From: Guptibacillus hwajinpoensis
Lineage (GTDB): Bacteria; Bacillota; Bacilli; Bacillales; Guptibacillaceae
Length of the DNA stretch: 64,000 nt
Reading direction: 5' to 3'
NCBI RefSeq assembly: GCF_020171785.1
Contig: NZ_JAIVAE010000002.1
Coordinates: 496,001 to 560,000, forward strand
Shown here piece after piece: positions 1-9,843 of this stretch (within the stretch, counting starts at the first letter, position 1; the number at the start of each line of letters is the position of its first letter). A model generated the notes under the pieces. The model ran no database searches and was not told the DNA's origin. It worked only from the letters and a program-made list of their open reading frames with translations. Made by a program: the position numbers and the translations under genes.

Positions 1-200
1 TGCCGGGCGTAACGGCAAAAATTGTCGAGTCATTAGCGGTGGAAAACATTGATATTTTGCAATCAGCTGATTCTCATACCACAATCTGGGTGCTCGTGAG
101 ACAGCGTGATCTTTCAGCAGCTGTGAACGCCCTCCATGAAACGTTTAACCTCCATCTGGATCCAGCGCAAGAAGTGGAACAGATGATGGATCAGCTTTAA
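1..200 (+). CDS. dapG: Aspartokinase I, C-terminal fragment (gene cut by window edge)
   Basis: Open frame from base 3 to a TAA at 198-200 gives 65 codons that read as the last ACT domain of a diaminopimelate-sensitive aspartokinase; the stretch LQSADSHTTIWVLV is typical of DapG. The enzyme phosphorylates aspartate at the start of the lysine/diaminopimelate pathway, and the ACT domain binds the feedback ligand. The kinase domain lies outside the window. dapA follows 23 nt downstream, so the two are very probably co-transcribed, as in B. subtilis asd-dapG-dapA. Confidence 0.88.
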   Translation, partial: PGVTAKIVESLAVENIDILQSADSHTTIWVLVRQRDLSAAVNALHETFNLHLDPAQEVEQMMDQL

Positions 201-223
201 GTGAAAGGCAAGGAGTGAACGAG

Positions 224-1090
224 ATGAATTTTGGAAAAGTACTTACGGCAATGGTAACCCCATTTGATCGTAAAGGATACGTTGATTTTGCTAAAACAGA
301 GCAACTGATCAACTATTTAATCAATAATGGAACAGATGGACTTGTTGTAGCAGGTACTACTGGTGAATCACCAACGCTTTCTTCCGAAGAGAAAGTAGCT
401 CTTTTTAAGCATTCGGTGAAAGCGGCAGACGGCAGAGTACCAATTATTGCAGGAACTGGAAGTAACAATACACATGCGTCGATCGAATTGACGAAAAAAG
501 CAGAAGCTGTAGGTGTCGATGCGATTATGATCGTAGCACCTTACTACAGCAAACCTGGCCAAAAAGGTCTTTATGAGCATTTTAAAGCGATTGCTGAGTC
601 AACGAAGCTTCCCGTTATGATCTATAACATTCCAGGTCGCTCTGTTGTGAACATGACGGCCGACACGATTGTTGAGCTTTCAAAAATCAGCAACATTGTC
701 TCAGTAAAAGAATCGAGCGGTGATCTTGATCAAATTACTGACATCATTACCCGTACAGAAGCGTCTTTCTCTGTTTATAGCGGAGACGATGGCTTAACGT
801 TACCGATCTTATCAGTAGGTGGAGATGGCGTCATTTCAGTCGCTTCACACGTTCTTGGCAATGAAATGCAACAAATGGTTTCAGCTTATGAATCTGGTGA
901 GGTGAAAGAAGCAGCATCAATCCATCAACGAATTTTACCAATTATGAATGAACTCTTTAAGGCACCAAGCCCTTCTCCTGTAAAAACAGCCCTTCAATTA
1001 AAAGGAATGGATGTTGGGAGTGTTCGTTTGCCGATGGTTCCTCTAACAGCAGAAGAACGCTCATCGCTCGCGGCAGCGCTAAATAAGTAA
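224..1090 (+). CDS. dapA: 4-hydroxy-tetrahydrodipicolinate synthase
   Basis: Condenses pyruvate with aspartate semialdehyde in lysine, diaminopimelate and dipicolinate synthesis; cytosolic. The 288-residue protein matches the family length. Visible are the pyruvate-binding GTTGE loop (residues 44-48), Tyr134 and Arg139 in MIYNIPGR, and the Schiff-base Lys162 in VKESSGD. An in-frame GTG at 215 lies on top of the AAGGAG ribosome binding site, so ATG 224, eight nt after it, is the better start and gives the family N-terminus MNFGKV. It is preceded by dapG and closed by a strong hairpin terminator. In B. subtilis rnjB follows; here tepA does. Confidence 0.95.
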   Translation: MNFGKVLTAMVTPFDRKGYVDFAKTEQLINYLINNGTDGLVVAGTTGESPTLSSEEKVALFKHSVKAADGRVPIIAGTGSNNTHASIELTKKAEAVGVDAIMIVAPYYSKPGQKGLYEHFKAIAESTKLPVMIYNIPGRSVVNMTADTIVELSKISNIVSVKESSGDLDQITDIITRTEASFSVYSGDDGLTLPILSVGGDGVISVASHVLGNEMQQMVSAYESGEVKEAASIHQRILPIMNELFKAPSPSPVKTALQLKGMDVGSVRLPMVPLTAEERSSLAAALNK

Positions 1091-1098
1091 GGAAATGA

Positions 1099-1127
1099 AA
1101 CGGACGCAGCTGCGTCCGTTTTTTTTA
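1099..1127 (+). terminator. Rho-independent terminator after dapA
   Basis: Arms AACGGACGCA and TGCGTCCGTT form a fully paired stem followed by a run of eight T residues. It ends the dapG-dapA transcript and separates it from tepA. Confidence 0.9.
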
Positions 1128-1230
1128 TAAAACAGTAAATCGAATTACTCATTGTTTCGCTTTTTCGGATGAATGGTAAAATCACCTATCGTTCATACTA
1201 CTAGTACCAGAGTAAGGAAGGGGTACCAGT

Positions 1231-1980
1231 ATGAACAGTGACTATCGTAATGAAAACCCGGGTCAGGAGCCTGATCCGAAAAAAGATGATCAATCAAAAT
1301 CAACGTTAGTGGATAAAATCCAGCAGCTAGGACAAACGAACGTCCCTAGTATGGATCAGTCAAATATTCATTGTTTAACGATCATTGGTCAAATAGAAGG
1401 ACACGTACAGTTACCGCCTCAAAATAAAACAACGAAATATGAGCATCTCATCCCGCAAATTGTTGCCATCGAGCAAAATCCGAAAATTGAAGGCGTGTTA
1501 ATTCTTCTAAATACAGTAGGGGGCGACGTGGAAGCAGGACTCGCCATATCTGAGATGATCGCCTCTCTCTCAAAACCGTCTGTATCCATTGTTCTCGGCG
1601 GTGGACATTCGATAGGCGTTCCAATCGCTGTTGCGGCGAACCATTCTTTTGTTGCTGAAACGGCAACGATGACGATTCATCCTGTGCGTTTGACCGGCTT
1701 AGTGATCGGTGTCCCCCAAACATTTGAGTATTTAGATAAGATGCAAGAGCGTGTGGTAAGTTTTGTTACGAGGCATTCGAATATTACTGAAGAGAAGTTT
1801 AAAGAACTCATGTTTTCAAGAGGGAATTTGACGAGAGATATTGGAACAAACGTCGTCGGAGATGATGCGGTAAGCTACGGTTTAATTGATGAGGTTGGTG
1901 CCGTAGGACCAGCGATGAAAAAGCTAAATGAATTAATTGAAGAATACAAAGGCAAACAAGAGGGTGACATTGTCCAATGA
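1231..1980 (+). CDS. tepA: ClpP-fold serine protease TepA (translocation-enhancing protein)
   Basis: A 249-residue cytosolic ClpP/crotonase-fold protein of the TepA (YmfB) family. In B. subtilis TepA was linked to protein export and degradation of small acid-soluble spore proteins. The sequence shows the oxyanion-hole segment [10 protein letters not shown] near residues 94-103, the nucleophile Ser127 in GGGHSIG and the partner His150 in MTIHP. The first 40 residues are polar and low complexity, as in other members. The ribosome binding site is AAGGAAGGGG. It overlaps ylzJ by 4 nt (ATGA), so translation is probably coupled. Confidence 0.88.
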   Translation: MNSDYRNENPGQEPDPKKDDQSKSTLVDKIQQLGQTNVPSMDQSNIHCLTIIGQIEGHVQLPPQNKTTKYEHLIPQIVAIEQNPKIEGVLILLNTVGGDVEAGLAISEMIASLSKPSVSIVLGGGHSIGVPIAVAANHSFVAETATMTIHPVRLTGLVIGVPQTFEYLDKMQERVVSFVTRHSNITEEKFKELMFSRGNLTRDIGTNVVGDDAVSYGLIDEVGAVGPAMKKLNELIEEYKGKQEGDIVQ

Positions 1981-2204
1981 TTCTTTACACCATTCTTCCG
2001 AACGAAGCGGTTTTCCCACCGGACCAGAGCGTGTATGAGCAACAAAAGATCATCGAATGGAATGGCGTACAGTTACTCGTTGAGAGAACGTCGCTTACCG
2101 AGTGTCGCGTCGTTCAGGTGCTGAGCACAGATCCACAAGACTATTTAAATGACGCGACACAGCCAGGGCAAATGTTAACGTTATCGACCTCTCCCCTGAA
2201 ATAG
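1977..2204 (+). CDS. ylzJ: YlzJ-like family protein
   Basis: A 75-residue protein of the YlzJ family, found next to tepA and spoIIIE across Bacillaceae. No catalytic motif or membrane segment is visible and the function is unknown. It starts at an ATG that shares 4 nt with the tepA stop. The central part, [12 protein letters not shown], and the closing ending in STDPQDYLN are the recognisable family stretches. Identification rests on size and position as much as on sequence. Confidence 0.8.
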   Translation: MILYTILPNEAVFPPDQSVYEQQKIIEWNGVQLLVERTSLTECRVVQVLSTDPQDYLNDATQPGQMLTLSTSPLK

Positions 2205-2228
2205 AGCCTATAGGACCACGGGAAGATG

Positions 2229-2237
2229 TGGTATACT
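2229..2237 (+). promoter_or_regulatory. Extended -10 promoter candidate upstream of spoIIIE
   Basis: TGG-TATACT matches an extended -10 element (TGnTATACT). No good -35 is seen. It sits 79 nt before the spoIIIE start and only about 20 nt before a hairpin terminator, so a transcript starting here would meet that hairpin first. Confidence 0.4.
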
Positions 2238-2255
2238 AGGAATAGATTGGTGAAC

Positions 2256-2285
2256 AAAAAGCAGCCGGAAATGGCTGCTTTTTTC
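2256..2285 (+). terminator. Hairpin terminator or attenuator between ylzJ and spoIIIE
   Basis: AGCAGCC and GGCTGCT pair around a GGAAAT loop, with A residues before and six T residues after. It can end the tepA-ylzJ transcript. Because a promoter-like element lies just upstream, it could also attenuate spoIIIE. Confidence 0.75.
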
Positions 2286-2315
2286 TCCAGCTATGGCTTG
2301 TATAGAGGTGAGAAA

Positions 2316-4661
2316 ATGGCAAAACGTAAAAGAAAAAAAGCAACGAAGAAACAGGCCGCCTGGCAGTCGCAGGTCAAAATTGAATTTATCGGTTTAACCG
2401 TTCTGGCGTTTACCGTTTTAGGTGTTTTGAAAATGGGAGTAGTTGGACGAGCCATTTACCATATGTTTCGTTTTTTTGCAGGAGAATGGTATGGCCTTAT
2501 TATTGCAGGTCTCGTTCTGTTCGCAGGTTATTTAATTGTGAAGAGGAAGATCCCGTCGTTCTGGTCAAGGAGATTGGCTGGATTTTATTTGCTTGGAACG
2601 TCCTTTTTATTGTTAAGTCACGTGGGTTTATTTGAAACGCTGTCTCGTGAAGGGCAGTGGGATAGTCCATCGGTTATCGCCAATACATATGAACTCTTCC
2701 GAATGGATGTTAGCGATCCCTCAGTATCTAGCCCGCTCGGCGGTGGCATGATCGGTGCGCTTCTCTTTGCTTTTTGCTACAGACTATTTGACGCAACAGG
2801 AACGCAGCTGATGGCATTTCTAATGATTTTACTTTCCTTCGTTCTCATTACAGGAAAGTCTTTCAGCGATGTGTTAGGAAAAGCGCTCGACTGGGTAAAG
2901 AATTTTGTCCTGAACACATATGATGAAACGAAATCTCTTCTATCTGAAAGCAAGAATGCTAGAAGAGAAAAGAAAGAACAGCGTGCTGCTTTAAGAGAGC
3001 AAGAATCCTCGATTGAGCCAGAAGAAACGTATGATGTTTCTGAAGCGCCAAAGAATAGTCAAGAAGAAGAAGCCCCATTTGAACCTGAAATACGAACTTT
3101 TACAGAAAGTGCTTATCCAACGCAGACCGAACCACCTGTTGAGAAAGAAGCGACAGAAAGAAGCGAGTCGAATAAGGAAACAGAAGATGGTACGCCAATT
3201 CAATCGTTAACGGTAGGAGAATTGGAAAACAAGGATTATCTTCTTCCATCCCTTTCATTACTTCAGCCGCCAAAGAAAGTATCACAGGACAATGAACGTC
3301 AGCAAATTTCTGCAAACGCACGTAAATTAGAAAAGACGTTTGAGAGTTTTGGTGTAAAAGCGAAAGTGATGAAAGTTCATTTAGGACCAGCCGTTACTAA
3401 ATATGAAGTTTACCCTGATACGGGTGTGAAGGTAAGTAAAATTGTGAATTTAACGGATGATCTTGCCCTTGCTCTTGCAGCAAGAGACCTTCGAATTGAA
3501 GCGCCGATCCCAGGTAAATCGGCCATCGGAATTGAAGTGCCGAATTCCGAAGTGGCGATGGTGACCTTAAGGGAAGTGCTTGAATCAAAGGAATACCAGT
3601 CTCATGCTTCAAAAGTGGCGATTGGATTTGGTCGCGATATTTCTGGAGAAGCCGTCGTTTCCGATTTATCAAAAATGCCTCACTTACTTGTAGCGGGCGC
3701 AACTGGTAGTGGTAAAAGTGTTTGTATTAATGGCATTATCGCAAGCATAATGATGAAAGCGAAACCGCATGAAGTGAAGATGATGATGATTGATCCTAAG
3801 ATGGTAGAGCTAAATGTCTATAATGGCATCCCCCATCTTTTAGCGCCGGTTGTAACAGATCCGAAAAAAGCTTCACAGGCGTTGAAGAAAGTTGTAAGTG
3901 AAATGGAGCGCCGTTATGAGCTGTTTTCCCATACCGGTACTAGGAATATTGAAGGCTATAACAATCATATTAAGCGCCATAATGAAACGTCAGAAGCGAA
4001 GCAACCTTCTTTACCTTATATCGTTGTGATCGTCGATGAGCTAGCAGATTTAATGATGGTAGCTTCTAGTGACGTAGAGGATGCTATTACAAGACTCGCT
4101 CAAATGGCGCGTGCAGCGGGTATCCATTTAATTATTGCAACACAGCGACCGTCTGTAGACGTCATCACCGGAGTCATTAAAGCAAATATCCCGTCACGTA
4201 TTGCGTTTAGCGTTTCTTCAATGACGGATTCTCGAACTATTCTCGATATGGGTGGTGCTGAGAAGCTGCTAGGAAAAGGAGATATGCTCTTTCTTCCTGT
4301 TGGAGCCAATAAACCGAAGCGTGTGCAGGGTGCCTTTTTATCAGATGAAGAAGTAGAAGAGCTTGTTGACTTTGTCATCGCCCAGCAAAAAGCGCAGTAT
4401 CAGGAAGAAATGATTCCGACGGATAAACCTGAAGAAGCACAGCCTGAAGTGCACGATGATTTATATGATGATGCGGTTCAGCTCATTACAGAAATGCAAA
4501 CGGCATCGGTTTCAATGCTACAAAGAAGATTTCGAATCGGCTATACCCGAGCAGCTAGACTAATTGATGCGATGGAAGCTCGTGGAATCGTTGGACCATA
4601 TGAAGGCAGTAAGCCTCGTGAAGTACTCGTAAGTAAGGAAGAAGAAGCGCAATCTAGCTGA
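2316..4661 (+). CDS. spoIIIE: DNA translocase SpoIIIE (FtsK family)
   Basis: Membrane-anchored ATP-driven pump that moves the chromosome into the forespore. The start ATG 2316 follows AGAGGTGA and gives the N-terminus MAKRKRKK, like B. subtilis SpoIIIE; an upstream in-frame ATG at 2226 would run through the terminator hairpin and is rejected. The 781 residues comprise four N-terminal membrane segments (roughly 20-170), an acidic linker rich in E and K, and a RecA-like motor with Walker A GATGSGKS near residue 460 and Walker [10 protein letters not shown] near 570. The C-terminal winged-helix gamma domain (about 715-775) reads the orienting DNA sequences. Confidence 0.95.
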   Translation: MAKRKRKKATKKQAAWQSQVKIEFIGLTVLAFTVLGVLKMGVVGRAIYHMFRFFAGEWYGLIIAGLVLFAGYLIVKRKIPSFWSRRLAGFYLLGTSFLLLSHVGLFETLSREGQWDSPSVIANTYELFRMDVSDPSVSSPLGGGMIGALLFAFCYRLFDATGTQLMAFLMILLSFVLITGKSFSDVLGKALDWVKNFVLNTYDETKSLLSESKNARREKKEQRAALREQESSIEPEETYDVSEAPKNSQEEEAPFEPEIRTFTESAYPTQTEPPVEKEATERSESNKETEDGTPIQSLTVGELENKDYLLPSLSLLQPPKKVSQDNERQQISANARKLEKTFESFGVKAKVMKVHLGPAVTKYEVYPDTGVKVSKIVNLTDDLALALAARDLRIEAPIPGKSAIGIEVPNSEVAMVTLREVLESKEYQSHASKVAIGFGRDISGEAVVSDLSKMPHLLVAGATGSGKSVCINGIIASIMMKAKPHEVKMMMIDPKMVELNVYNGIPHLLAPVVTDPKKASQALKKVVSEMERRYELFSHTGTRNIEGYNNHIKRHNETSEAKQPSLPYIVVIVDELADLMMVASSDVEDAITRLAQMARAAGIHLIIATQRPSVDVITGVIKANIPSRIAFSVSSMTDSRTILDMGGAEKLLGKGDMLFLPVGANKPKRVQGAFLSDEEVEELVDFVIAQQKAQYQEEMIPTDKPEEAQPEVHDDLYDDAVQLITEMQTASVSMLQRRFRIGYTRAARLIDAMEARGIVGPYEGSKPREVLVSKEEEAQSS

Positions 4662-4676
4662 TTGCGCTTCTTTTTT
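4644..4676 (+). terminator. Terminator overlapping the spoIIIE stop codon
   Basis: GAAGCGCAAT pairs with ATTGCGCTTC, followed by six T residues. The left arm lies inside the last codons of spoIIIE. The remaining gap to the next gene (4677-4974, about 300 nt) is AT-rich; I see no tRNA, purine-riboswitch core or convincing promoter in it. Confidence 0.88.
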
Positions 4677-4974
4677 ACGTTAAGACAAATAGCTGTTCTA
4701 ATGTAAAGCAAAAAGCCTTACAATGTTAGAAATTCTATCATTTAAAATATTGGTAATCGAGCTTTTTTTCAAAAAACTATTTCCTTATCTCCTTGAAAAT
4801 GGTATAGTTATTGTCGAAATATGACTATTTTTTCAAAAATATTTCAAGCGTGTTTCAAGCCCGATTTTCATTTATATTATTTTTTTGGTGCCTTGAAAAC
4901 GCAACCAAACAAAGCATAGCTCAATAGAGAGAAGAGAGAGCGGGCGGCGTTTAAAAAACATGAGGGGGATTAAG

Positions 4975-6072
4975 ATGAAGAAGAAGTACGGTTTTATGTT
5001 GTCAGCTGTTTTAGCTGCTGGAACGCTTTTATCTGCTTGTGGGACAAACGATGCGAACAATGAAAGTTCAGGCGGCGGGAGCAGTGAAGGTGAAAGCAAC
5101 AATTTTAAAGTAGCTATGGTAACAGATACTGGCGGTGTAGATGATAAATCATTTAACCAATCTGCTTGGGAAGGTCTTCAGCAGTTTGGTAAAGATAACG
5201 GCCTTGAGGAAGATAAAGGCTACAAATATGTGCAATCCACTGCAGCAAGTGATTACCAACCAAACCTATCAGGTTTAATTCGTGAAGACTATAACTTGAT
5301 CTTTGGTATTGGCTTCCTTATGCAGCAAGATATTCAAACGATTGCGACGCAAAAGCCTGAAGCGCAGCTAGCACTTGTGGATAGTGTTGCGGTTAATGAG
5401 AATGATGAGCCGATGGAAAACGTTGCGAGCATTACATTTAAGGAACATCAAGGGTCTTTCCTAGTAGGTGTTATTGCAGGGATGCAGTCTGAATCAAATA
5501 AAGTTGGCTTCGTTGGCGGAGTTGACTCTGAATTAATTAAAAAGTTTGAAAGTGGATTTAAAGCAGGAGTGAAATCGGTTAATCCGGATGCAGAGATATT
5601 CACACAGTATGCAGATGATTTCAACGCAGCTGAAAAAGGTCAGCAAATTGCGGCAACGCTTTATGACAAAGGCGCAGATATCATCTATCACGCAGCTGGC
5701 GGAACAGGAAACGGCGTGTTCACAGAAGCGAAGAACCGTGCGAAAAATGGTGAGAAAGTTTGGGTAATTGGTGTAGACCGTGATCAGCACGAAGAAGGTA
5801 TGCCTGAGAACGTAACGCTTACTTCTATGGTAAAGCGCGTTGATACAGCGGTTATGGAAGTTTCCAAGCAGACAATGGATGGTAATTTCCCAGGCGGACA
5901 AGTAACGGAGTTCGGTCTTGAAGAAGACGGTGTAGGTATTGCTGAAACACAGGAGAACGTTTCTGAAGAAGCACTACAAAAAGTAGAAGAGTATAAAGAG
6001 CAAATCCAGAGCGGCGAATTGGAAGTGCCGAGCACTGACGAAGAGTACAAAGAATTCGAGAGCTCTCTATAA
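4975..6072 (+). CDS. nupN: BMP-family nucleoside-binding lipoprotein (NupN-like)
   Basis: Substrate-binding lipoprotein of a nucleoside ABC importer, anchored outside the membrane. The start chosen is ATG 4975 after GAGGGGGA. A lipoprotein signal peptide ends in the lipobox LLSAC with the acylated Cys22, followed by a Gly/Ser/Glu-rich linker. The rest is a PnrA/BMP domain with the characteristic VTDTGGVDDKSFNQSAWEG near residues 48-66. The 365-residue length is normal. Neighbours are an ATPase and two permeases in NupNOPQ order; in B. subtilis that system imports guanosine. The exact nucleoside is inferred. Confidence 0.88.
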   Translation: MKKKYGFMLSAVLAAGTLLSACGTNDANNESSGGGSSEGESNNFKVAMVTDTGGVDDKSFNQSAWEGLQQFGKDNGLEEDKGYKYVQSTAASDYQPNLSGLIREDYNLIFGIGFLMQQDIQTIATQKPEAQLALVDSVAVNENDEPMENVASITFKEHQGSFLVGVIAGMQSESNKVGFVGGVDSELIKKFESGFKAGVKSVNPDAEIFTQYADDFNAAEKGQQIAATLYDKGADIIYHAAGGTGNGVFTEAKNRAKNGEKVWVIGVDRDQHEEGMPENVTLTSMVKRVDTAVMEVSKQTMDGNFPGGQVTEFGLEEDGVGIAETQENVSEEALQKVEEYKEQIQSGELEVPSTDEEYKEFESSL

Positions 6073-6152
6073 GGGATCGTCGAACACATTTCCTCTAGCA
6101 GGAAAGACGAACTACTGGAATTCTCACCTACATTATAGCCAAATATGGGACG

Positions 6153-6185
6153 AAGGCTAGTATTTTCATAGACTAGCCTTTGTTT
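6153..6185 (+). terminator. Hairpin between lipoprotein and ATPase genes
   Basis: AAGGCTAGT pairs with ACTAGCCTT around a 10-nt loop, followed by a short T-rich tail (TGTTT). It lies inside an operon, so it probably works as a partial terminator or 3' stabiliser that gives more binding protein than ATPase. Confidence 0.6.
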
Positions 6186-6214
6186 CATGTTTTGGATAAG
6201 GGAGTGGCATCTAC

Positions 6215-7744
6215 ATGGAATACGTCATTGAAATGAGGAATATCCGTAAAGAATTTCCTGGTATTGTTGCAAACGACAATATTACGCTTCAGCTAAGAAA
6301 AGGAGAAATCCATGCCCTTCTTGGAGAAAACGGCGCTGGGAAATCTACTTTAATGAACGTGCTATTCGGTCTCTATCAACCTGAAAAAGGTGAAATCCAC
6401 GTTCGAGGTAAAAAAGTAAATATCACAGATCCCAATGTGGCAAATGAGCTTGGGATTGGGATGGTTCACCAGCACTTTATGCTTGTTGAAAAATTCACAG
6501 TTACTGAGAACATTATCTTAGGGAATGAACCGACTGCTAAAGGTCAGGTTGACGTTAAGAAAGCTGCAAAAGATGTTGAGGCAATATCGAAGCAATATGG
6601 CTTGTCGGTAGATCCGAATGCAAAGATTGAAGATATCTCCGTAGGGATGCAGCAGCGTGTGGAAATTTTAAAAACGCTATATCGCGGTGCAGATATTTTG
6701 ATTTTTGATGAACCAACTGCTGTACTAACTCCGCAGGAAATCAAAGAGCTTATTGCGATCATGAAAAAGCTGATTTCAGAAGGGAAATCAATTATTCTGA
6801 TCACTCATAAATTAAAAGAAATTATGGAAGTAAGCGATCGATGTACCGTTATTCGTCGAGGTGTAGGTATCGGAACAGTAGATGTTGCGGACACGAACCA
6901 GGATGAACTAGCATCCATGATGGTCGGTCGTGAAGTGAACTTTTCAATTCAGAAAAAACCTTCAGAGCCTTCTAATGAAACGCTTGAAATTAGTAGTCTA
7001 GTTGTAGAAGATGCGCGAAAAGTTTCTGCTGTGAACGGTATGAACTTATCGGTGCGTGCAGGTGAGATTGTTGGTATAGCAGGTGTTGATGGAAACGGAC
7101 AATCTGAGTTAATTGAGGCTATTACAGGGTTGCGAAAAGCGAAGTCAGGGAGCATTAAACTGAATGGAAAAGACGTAACAAATTGGAAACCGCGACGTGT
7201 CACTGAAAGCGGTATAGGACATATTCCTCAGGACAGGCATAAACACGGGCTTGTTTTAGATTTTTCGATTGGCGAAAACATGGTCCTTCAGACCTATTAT
7301 AAAAGACCTTTCTCAAGGAACGGCATTTTAAACTTTTCTACGATTATGGATAAAGCAAAATCGTTAATTAAAGAGTATGATGTGCGTACCCCAAGTGAGA
7401 TGACACCTGCACGGGCCCTTTCTGGTGGTAATCAGCAGAAGGCGATTATTGCGCGTGAAATCGATCGGAGTCCGAATCTATTGATTGCAGCTCAACCAAC
7501 ACGGGGGCTTGATGTTGGGGCGATTGAATTTATTCACTCAAAACTCGTTGAAGAACGTGACAAAGGAAAAGCGGTTCTTTTAATTTCATTTGAACTTGAA
7601 GAGATCATGAATGTAAGTGATCGCATTGCGGTGATCTATGAAGGGAAAATTGTTGCTATTGTGAGGCCGGAAGAAACGACAGAGCAAGAGCTTGGTCTCT
7701 TAATGGCTGGCGCAAACCGCAAAAAGGCAGGTGAGACAACATGA
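6215..7744 (+). CDS. nupO: Nucleoside ABC transporter, double ATPase subunit (NupO-like)
   Basis: The 509 residues hold two ATP-binding cassettes in one chain, the arrangement of simple-sugar and nucleoside importers. The first has Walker A GENGAGKST, signature VGMQQR and Walker B LIFDEPTAVL. The second has a degenerate Walker A (GVDGNGQSE), an intact LSGGNQQK signature and IAAQPTRGLD in place of a standard Walker B. Such asymmetry is usual in the family. The ribosome binding site is AAGGGAGTGG. The stop overlaps the start of the first permease by 4 nt, so translation is coupled. Confidence 0.92.
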   Translation: MEYVIEMRNIRKEFPGIVANDNITLQLRKGEIHALLGENGAGKSTLMNVLFGLYQPEKGEIHVRGKKVNITDPNVANELGIGMVHQHFMLVEKFTVTENIILGNEPTAKGQVDVKKAAKDVEAISKQYGLSVDPNAKIEDISVGMQQRVEILKTLYRGADILIFDEPTAVLTPQEIKELIAIMKKLISEGKSIILITHKLKEIMEVSDRCTVIRRGVGIGTVDVADTNQDELASMMVGREVNFSIQKKPSEPSNETLEISSLVVEDARKVSAVNGMNLSVRAGEIVGIAGVDGNGQSELIEAITGLRKAKSGSIKLNGKDVTNWKPRRVTESGIGHIPQDRHKHGLVLDFSIGENMVLQTYYKRPFSRNGILNFSTIMDKAKSLIKEYDVRTPSEMTPARALSGGNQQKAIIAREIDRSPNLLIAAQPTRGLDVGAIEFIHSKLVEERDKGKAVLLISFELEEIMNVSDRIAVIYEGKIVAIVRPEETTEQELGLLMAGANRKKAGETT

Positions 7745-8799
7745 AGTTATTAAAAGGGAAATGGGCGAGCATTACTGTACCGTTGCTTTCGGTAGCTCTT
7801 GGATTACTCGTCGGTGGGATCATCATGCTTGTGAGTGGCTACAATCCCATTGTAGCGTATGCAGCACTGTTTAACGGGATATTCTCAAACACGTATGTGT
7901 TAGGTGAAACTGTTCGGCAGATGACTCCACTCATTTTGTCTGGGTTAGCCGTGGCTTTTGCTTTCCGGACAGGGCTTTTTAATATTGGAGTAGAAGGGCA
8001 GCTGCTTGTCGGCTGGCTAGCATCTGTCTATATCGGGCTTCAATTTGAAGGGTTAAGTCCAGTCGTTCATATACCTCTTGCGATTCTTGCAGCAGCATTG
8101 GCTGGAGCGATTTGGGCCTTTGTACCTGGATTCTTGAAAGCAAAGTATCAAGTTCATGAGGTAATTACAACGATTATGATGAACTACGTTGCTCTTCATG
8201 TCGTTAACGCGATTATTCGGACGTATTTACTCGCTCCTGGTGAGCGTACGGATCAAATTAATGCTTCAGCATCTCTTCAATCGCCGTTCTTAGAAACCAT
8301 TACTGATTTCTCACGTCTTCACTACGGTTTTGTTGTGGCGATTATTGGAGCGATTATTATGTGGTTCCTTTTATGGAAAACGACGACAGGGTATGAACTT
8401 CGCTCTGTTGGATTTAACAAATATGCGTCAGAATATGCTGGAATTAATGTGCAACGAAATATCGTTCTTTCCATGGTCATTTCGGGTGCATTTGCTGGAG
8501 CAGCAGGAGCGATGGAAGGGCTTGGAACATACGGTTATATGACCGTTATGGCTGACTTTACTGGCGTTGGATTTGATGGAATCGCAGTTGCGCTTTTAGG
8601 TGCAAATGGAGCGCTTGGTGTTGTCCTTGCTTCTGCACTGTTTGGTGGGCTTAAAATTGGTGCGCTTAATATGCAGTCAGTTGCACAGGTGCCAACACAG
8701 CTTGTTGAAATCGTCATTGCGATGATTATTTTCTTTGTCGCATCCAGTTACTTGATTCACTGGATCAGCAACAGGGTGAGCAAAAGGGGGAAAATTTAA
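7741..8799 (+). CDS. nupP: Nucleoside ABC transporter permease 1 (NupP-like)
   Basis: A 352-residue integral membrane permease with about eight to ten hydrophobic segments, of the branched-chain amino-acid/simple-sugar permease superfamily. The family signature NIGVEGQLL lies near residues 81-89, and the cytoplasmic coupling region contains ELRSVGFNKYASEYAGI. It starts 4 nt inside the end of the ATPase gene and shares 1 nt with the next permease. With that permease it should form the heterodimeric channel of the importer. Confidence 0.9.
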   Translation: MKLLKGKWASITVPLLSVALGLLVGGIIMLVSGYNPIVAYAALFNGIFSNTYVLGETVRQMTPLILSGLAVAFAFRTGLFNIGVEGQLLVGWLASVYIGLQFEGLSPVVHIPLAILAAALAGAIWAFVPGFLKAKYQVHEVITTIMMNYVALHVVNAIIRTYLLAPGERTDQINASASLQSPFLETITDFSRLHYGFVVAIIGAIIMWFLLWKTTTGYELRSVGFNKYASEYAGINVQRNIVLSMVISGAFAGAAGAMEGLGTYGYMTVMADFTGVGFDGIAVALLGANGALGVVLASALFGGLKIGALNMQSVAQVPTQLVEIVIAMIIFFVASSYLIHWISNRVSKRGKI

Positions 8800-9761
8800 T
8801 GGATTTCATGCAGATTCTTCAGCTCATTATTCCTGCCGCTATCTTTTCAGCAGCTCCCCTGATTTTCACGGCTCTTGGAGGGGTATTCAGTGAAAGGTCA
8901 GGCGTTGTAAACATTGGACTTGAAGGGTTAATGTTAATGGGTGCTTTCACAGGCGCGCTGTTTACAATCCTTGGCGAACAGTGGGGAATGGGGGCTGCTT
9001 CTCCCTGGTTTTCACTAGTCGTTGCGATCATTATCGGTATGCTGTTCTCTTTGCTTCATGCAGTGGCAAGTATTTCGTTTCGAGCCGATCAGGTTGTTAG
9101 TGGTGTGGCCCTTAACTTTCTTGCGGCTGGACTTGCCATCTTTCTTGTGAAGAAAATCTTTGATGCAGGGCAAACGCCGATTATTCAAGAACGTATTTAT
9201 AAAACGGATGTTCCATTTTTAAGCGATATCCCGTTTATTGGACCTTTGTTTTTTTCAAGCGCGTATTATACATCCTACATTGCGGTTGCGCTCGCCTTCC
9301 TCGTATGGTGGGTTCTCTATAAAACACCATTCGGATTACGACTCCGTTCGGTAGGAGAGCATCCTATGGCGGCAGATACGATGGGGATTAATGTGACGAA
9401 AATGCGCTATGTAGCGGTTATGCTAAGTGGTGGATTTGCCGGTCTCGGAGGTGCGGTTTACGCGACGTCGATCGCAGGGAACTTCAGCCATGCAACGATT
9501 TCTGGACAGGGCTTTATGGCACTGGCTGCGATGATATTTGGTAAATGGCATCCTCTTGGTGCGATGGGAGCAGCGTTATTCTTTGGTCTTGCTCAATCGC
9601 TAAGTATAACTGGCCAACAAATTCCGGGATTAAAAGAAATCCCAGAAGTTTATCTTCTTATTTCCCCTTACGTGTTAACGATTCTTGCTCTTGCAGGACT
9701 TGTTGGACGAGCGGATGCGCCAAAAGCCATTGGTCAGCCGTATGAAAAAGGGAAGCGATAA
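8799..9761 (+). CDS. nupQ: Nucleoside ABC transporter permease 2 (NupQ-like)
   Basis: A 320-residue membrane permease paralogous to its neighbour, with the signature NIGLEGLMLMG near residues 38-48 and the coupling-loop sequence LRLRSVGEHPMAADTMGI. It starts inside the TAA stop of the preceding gene and ends the four-gene operon. A 12-bp hairpin with a T tail follows. Together the four genes make a complete importer with no separate regulator in the window. Confidence 0.9.
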   Translation: MDFMQILQLIIPAAIFSAAPLIFTALGGVFSERSGVVNIGLEGLMLMGAFTGALFTILGEQWGMGAASPWFSLVVAIIIGMLFSLLHAVASISFRADQVVSGVALNFLAAGLAIFLVKKIFDAGQTPIIQERIYKTDVPFLSDIPFIGPLFFSSAYYTSYIAVALAFLVWWVLYKTPFGLRLRSVGEHPMAADTMGINVTKMRYVAVMLSGGFAGLGGAVYATSIAGNFSHATISGQGFMALAAMIFGKWHPLGAMGAALFFGLAQSLSITGQQIPGLKEIPEVYLLISPYVLTILALAGLVGRADAPKAIGQPYEKGKR

Positions 9762-9770
9762 CGTTTAGAG

Positions 9771-9808
9771 AAAAGCTCTTCGTGCAAACGGAGGGCTTTT
9801 TGTTTTTG
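9771..9808 (+). terminator. Terminator of the nucleoside importer operon
   Basis: AAAAGCTCTTCG pairs with CGGAGGGCTTTT (two G-T pairs), then TGTTTTT. It closes the four-gene operon just before the repeat array. Confidence 0.8.
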
Positions 9809-9843
9809 GGTAGTGTTTTGTGGTGAAAGAAGGAGGGGAATCA

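Noticed and set aside
4677-4974. Purine riboswitch before the nucleoside importer
   Set aside because: The three-way-junction consensus (TATA...ATATGG...GTTTCTACC) is absent.
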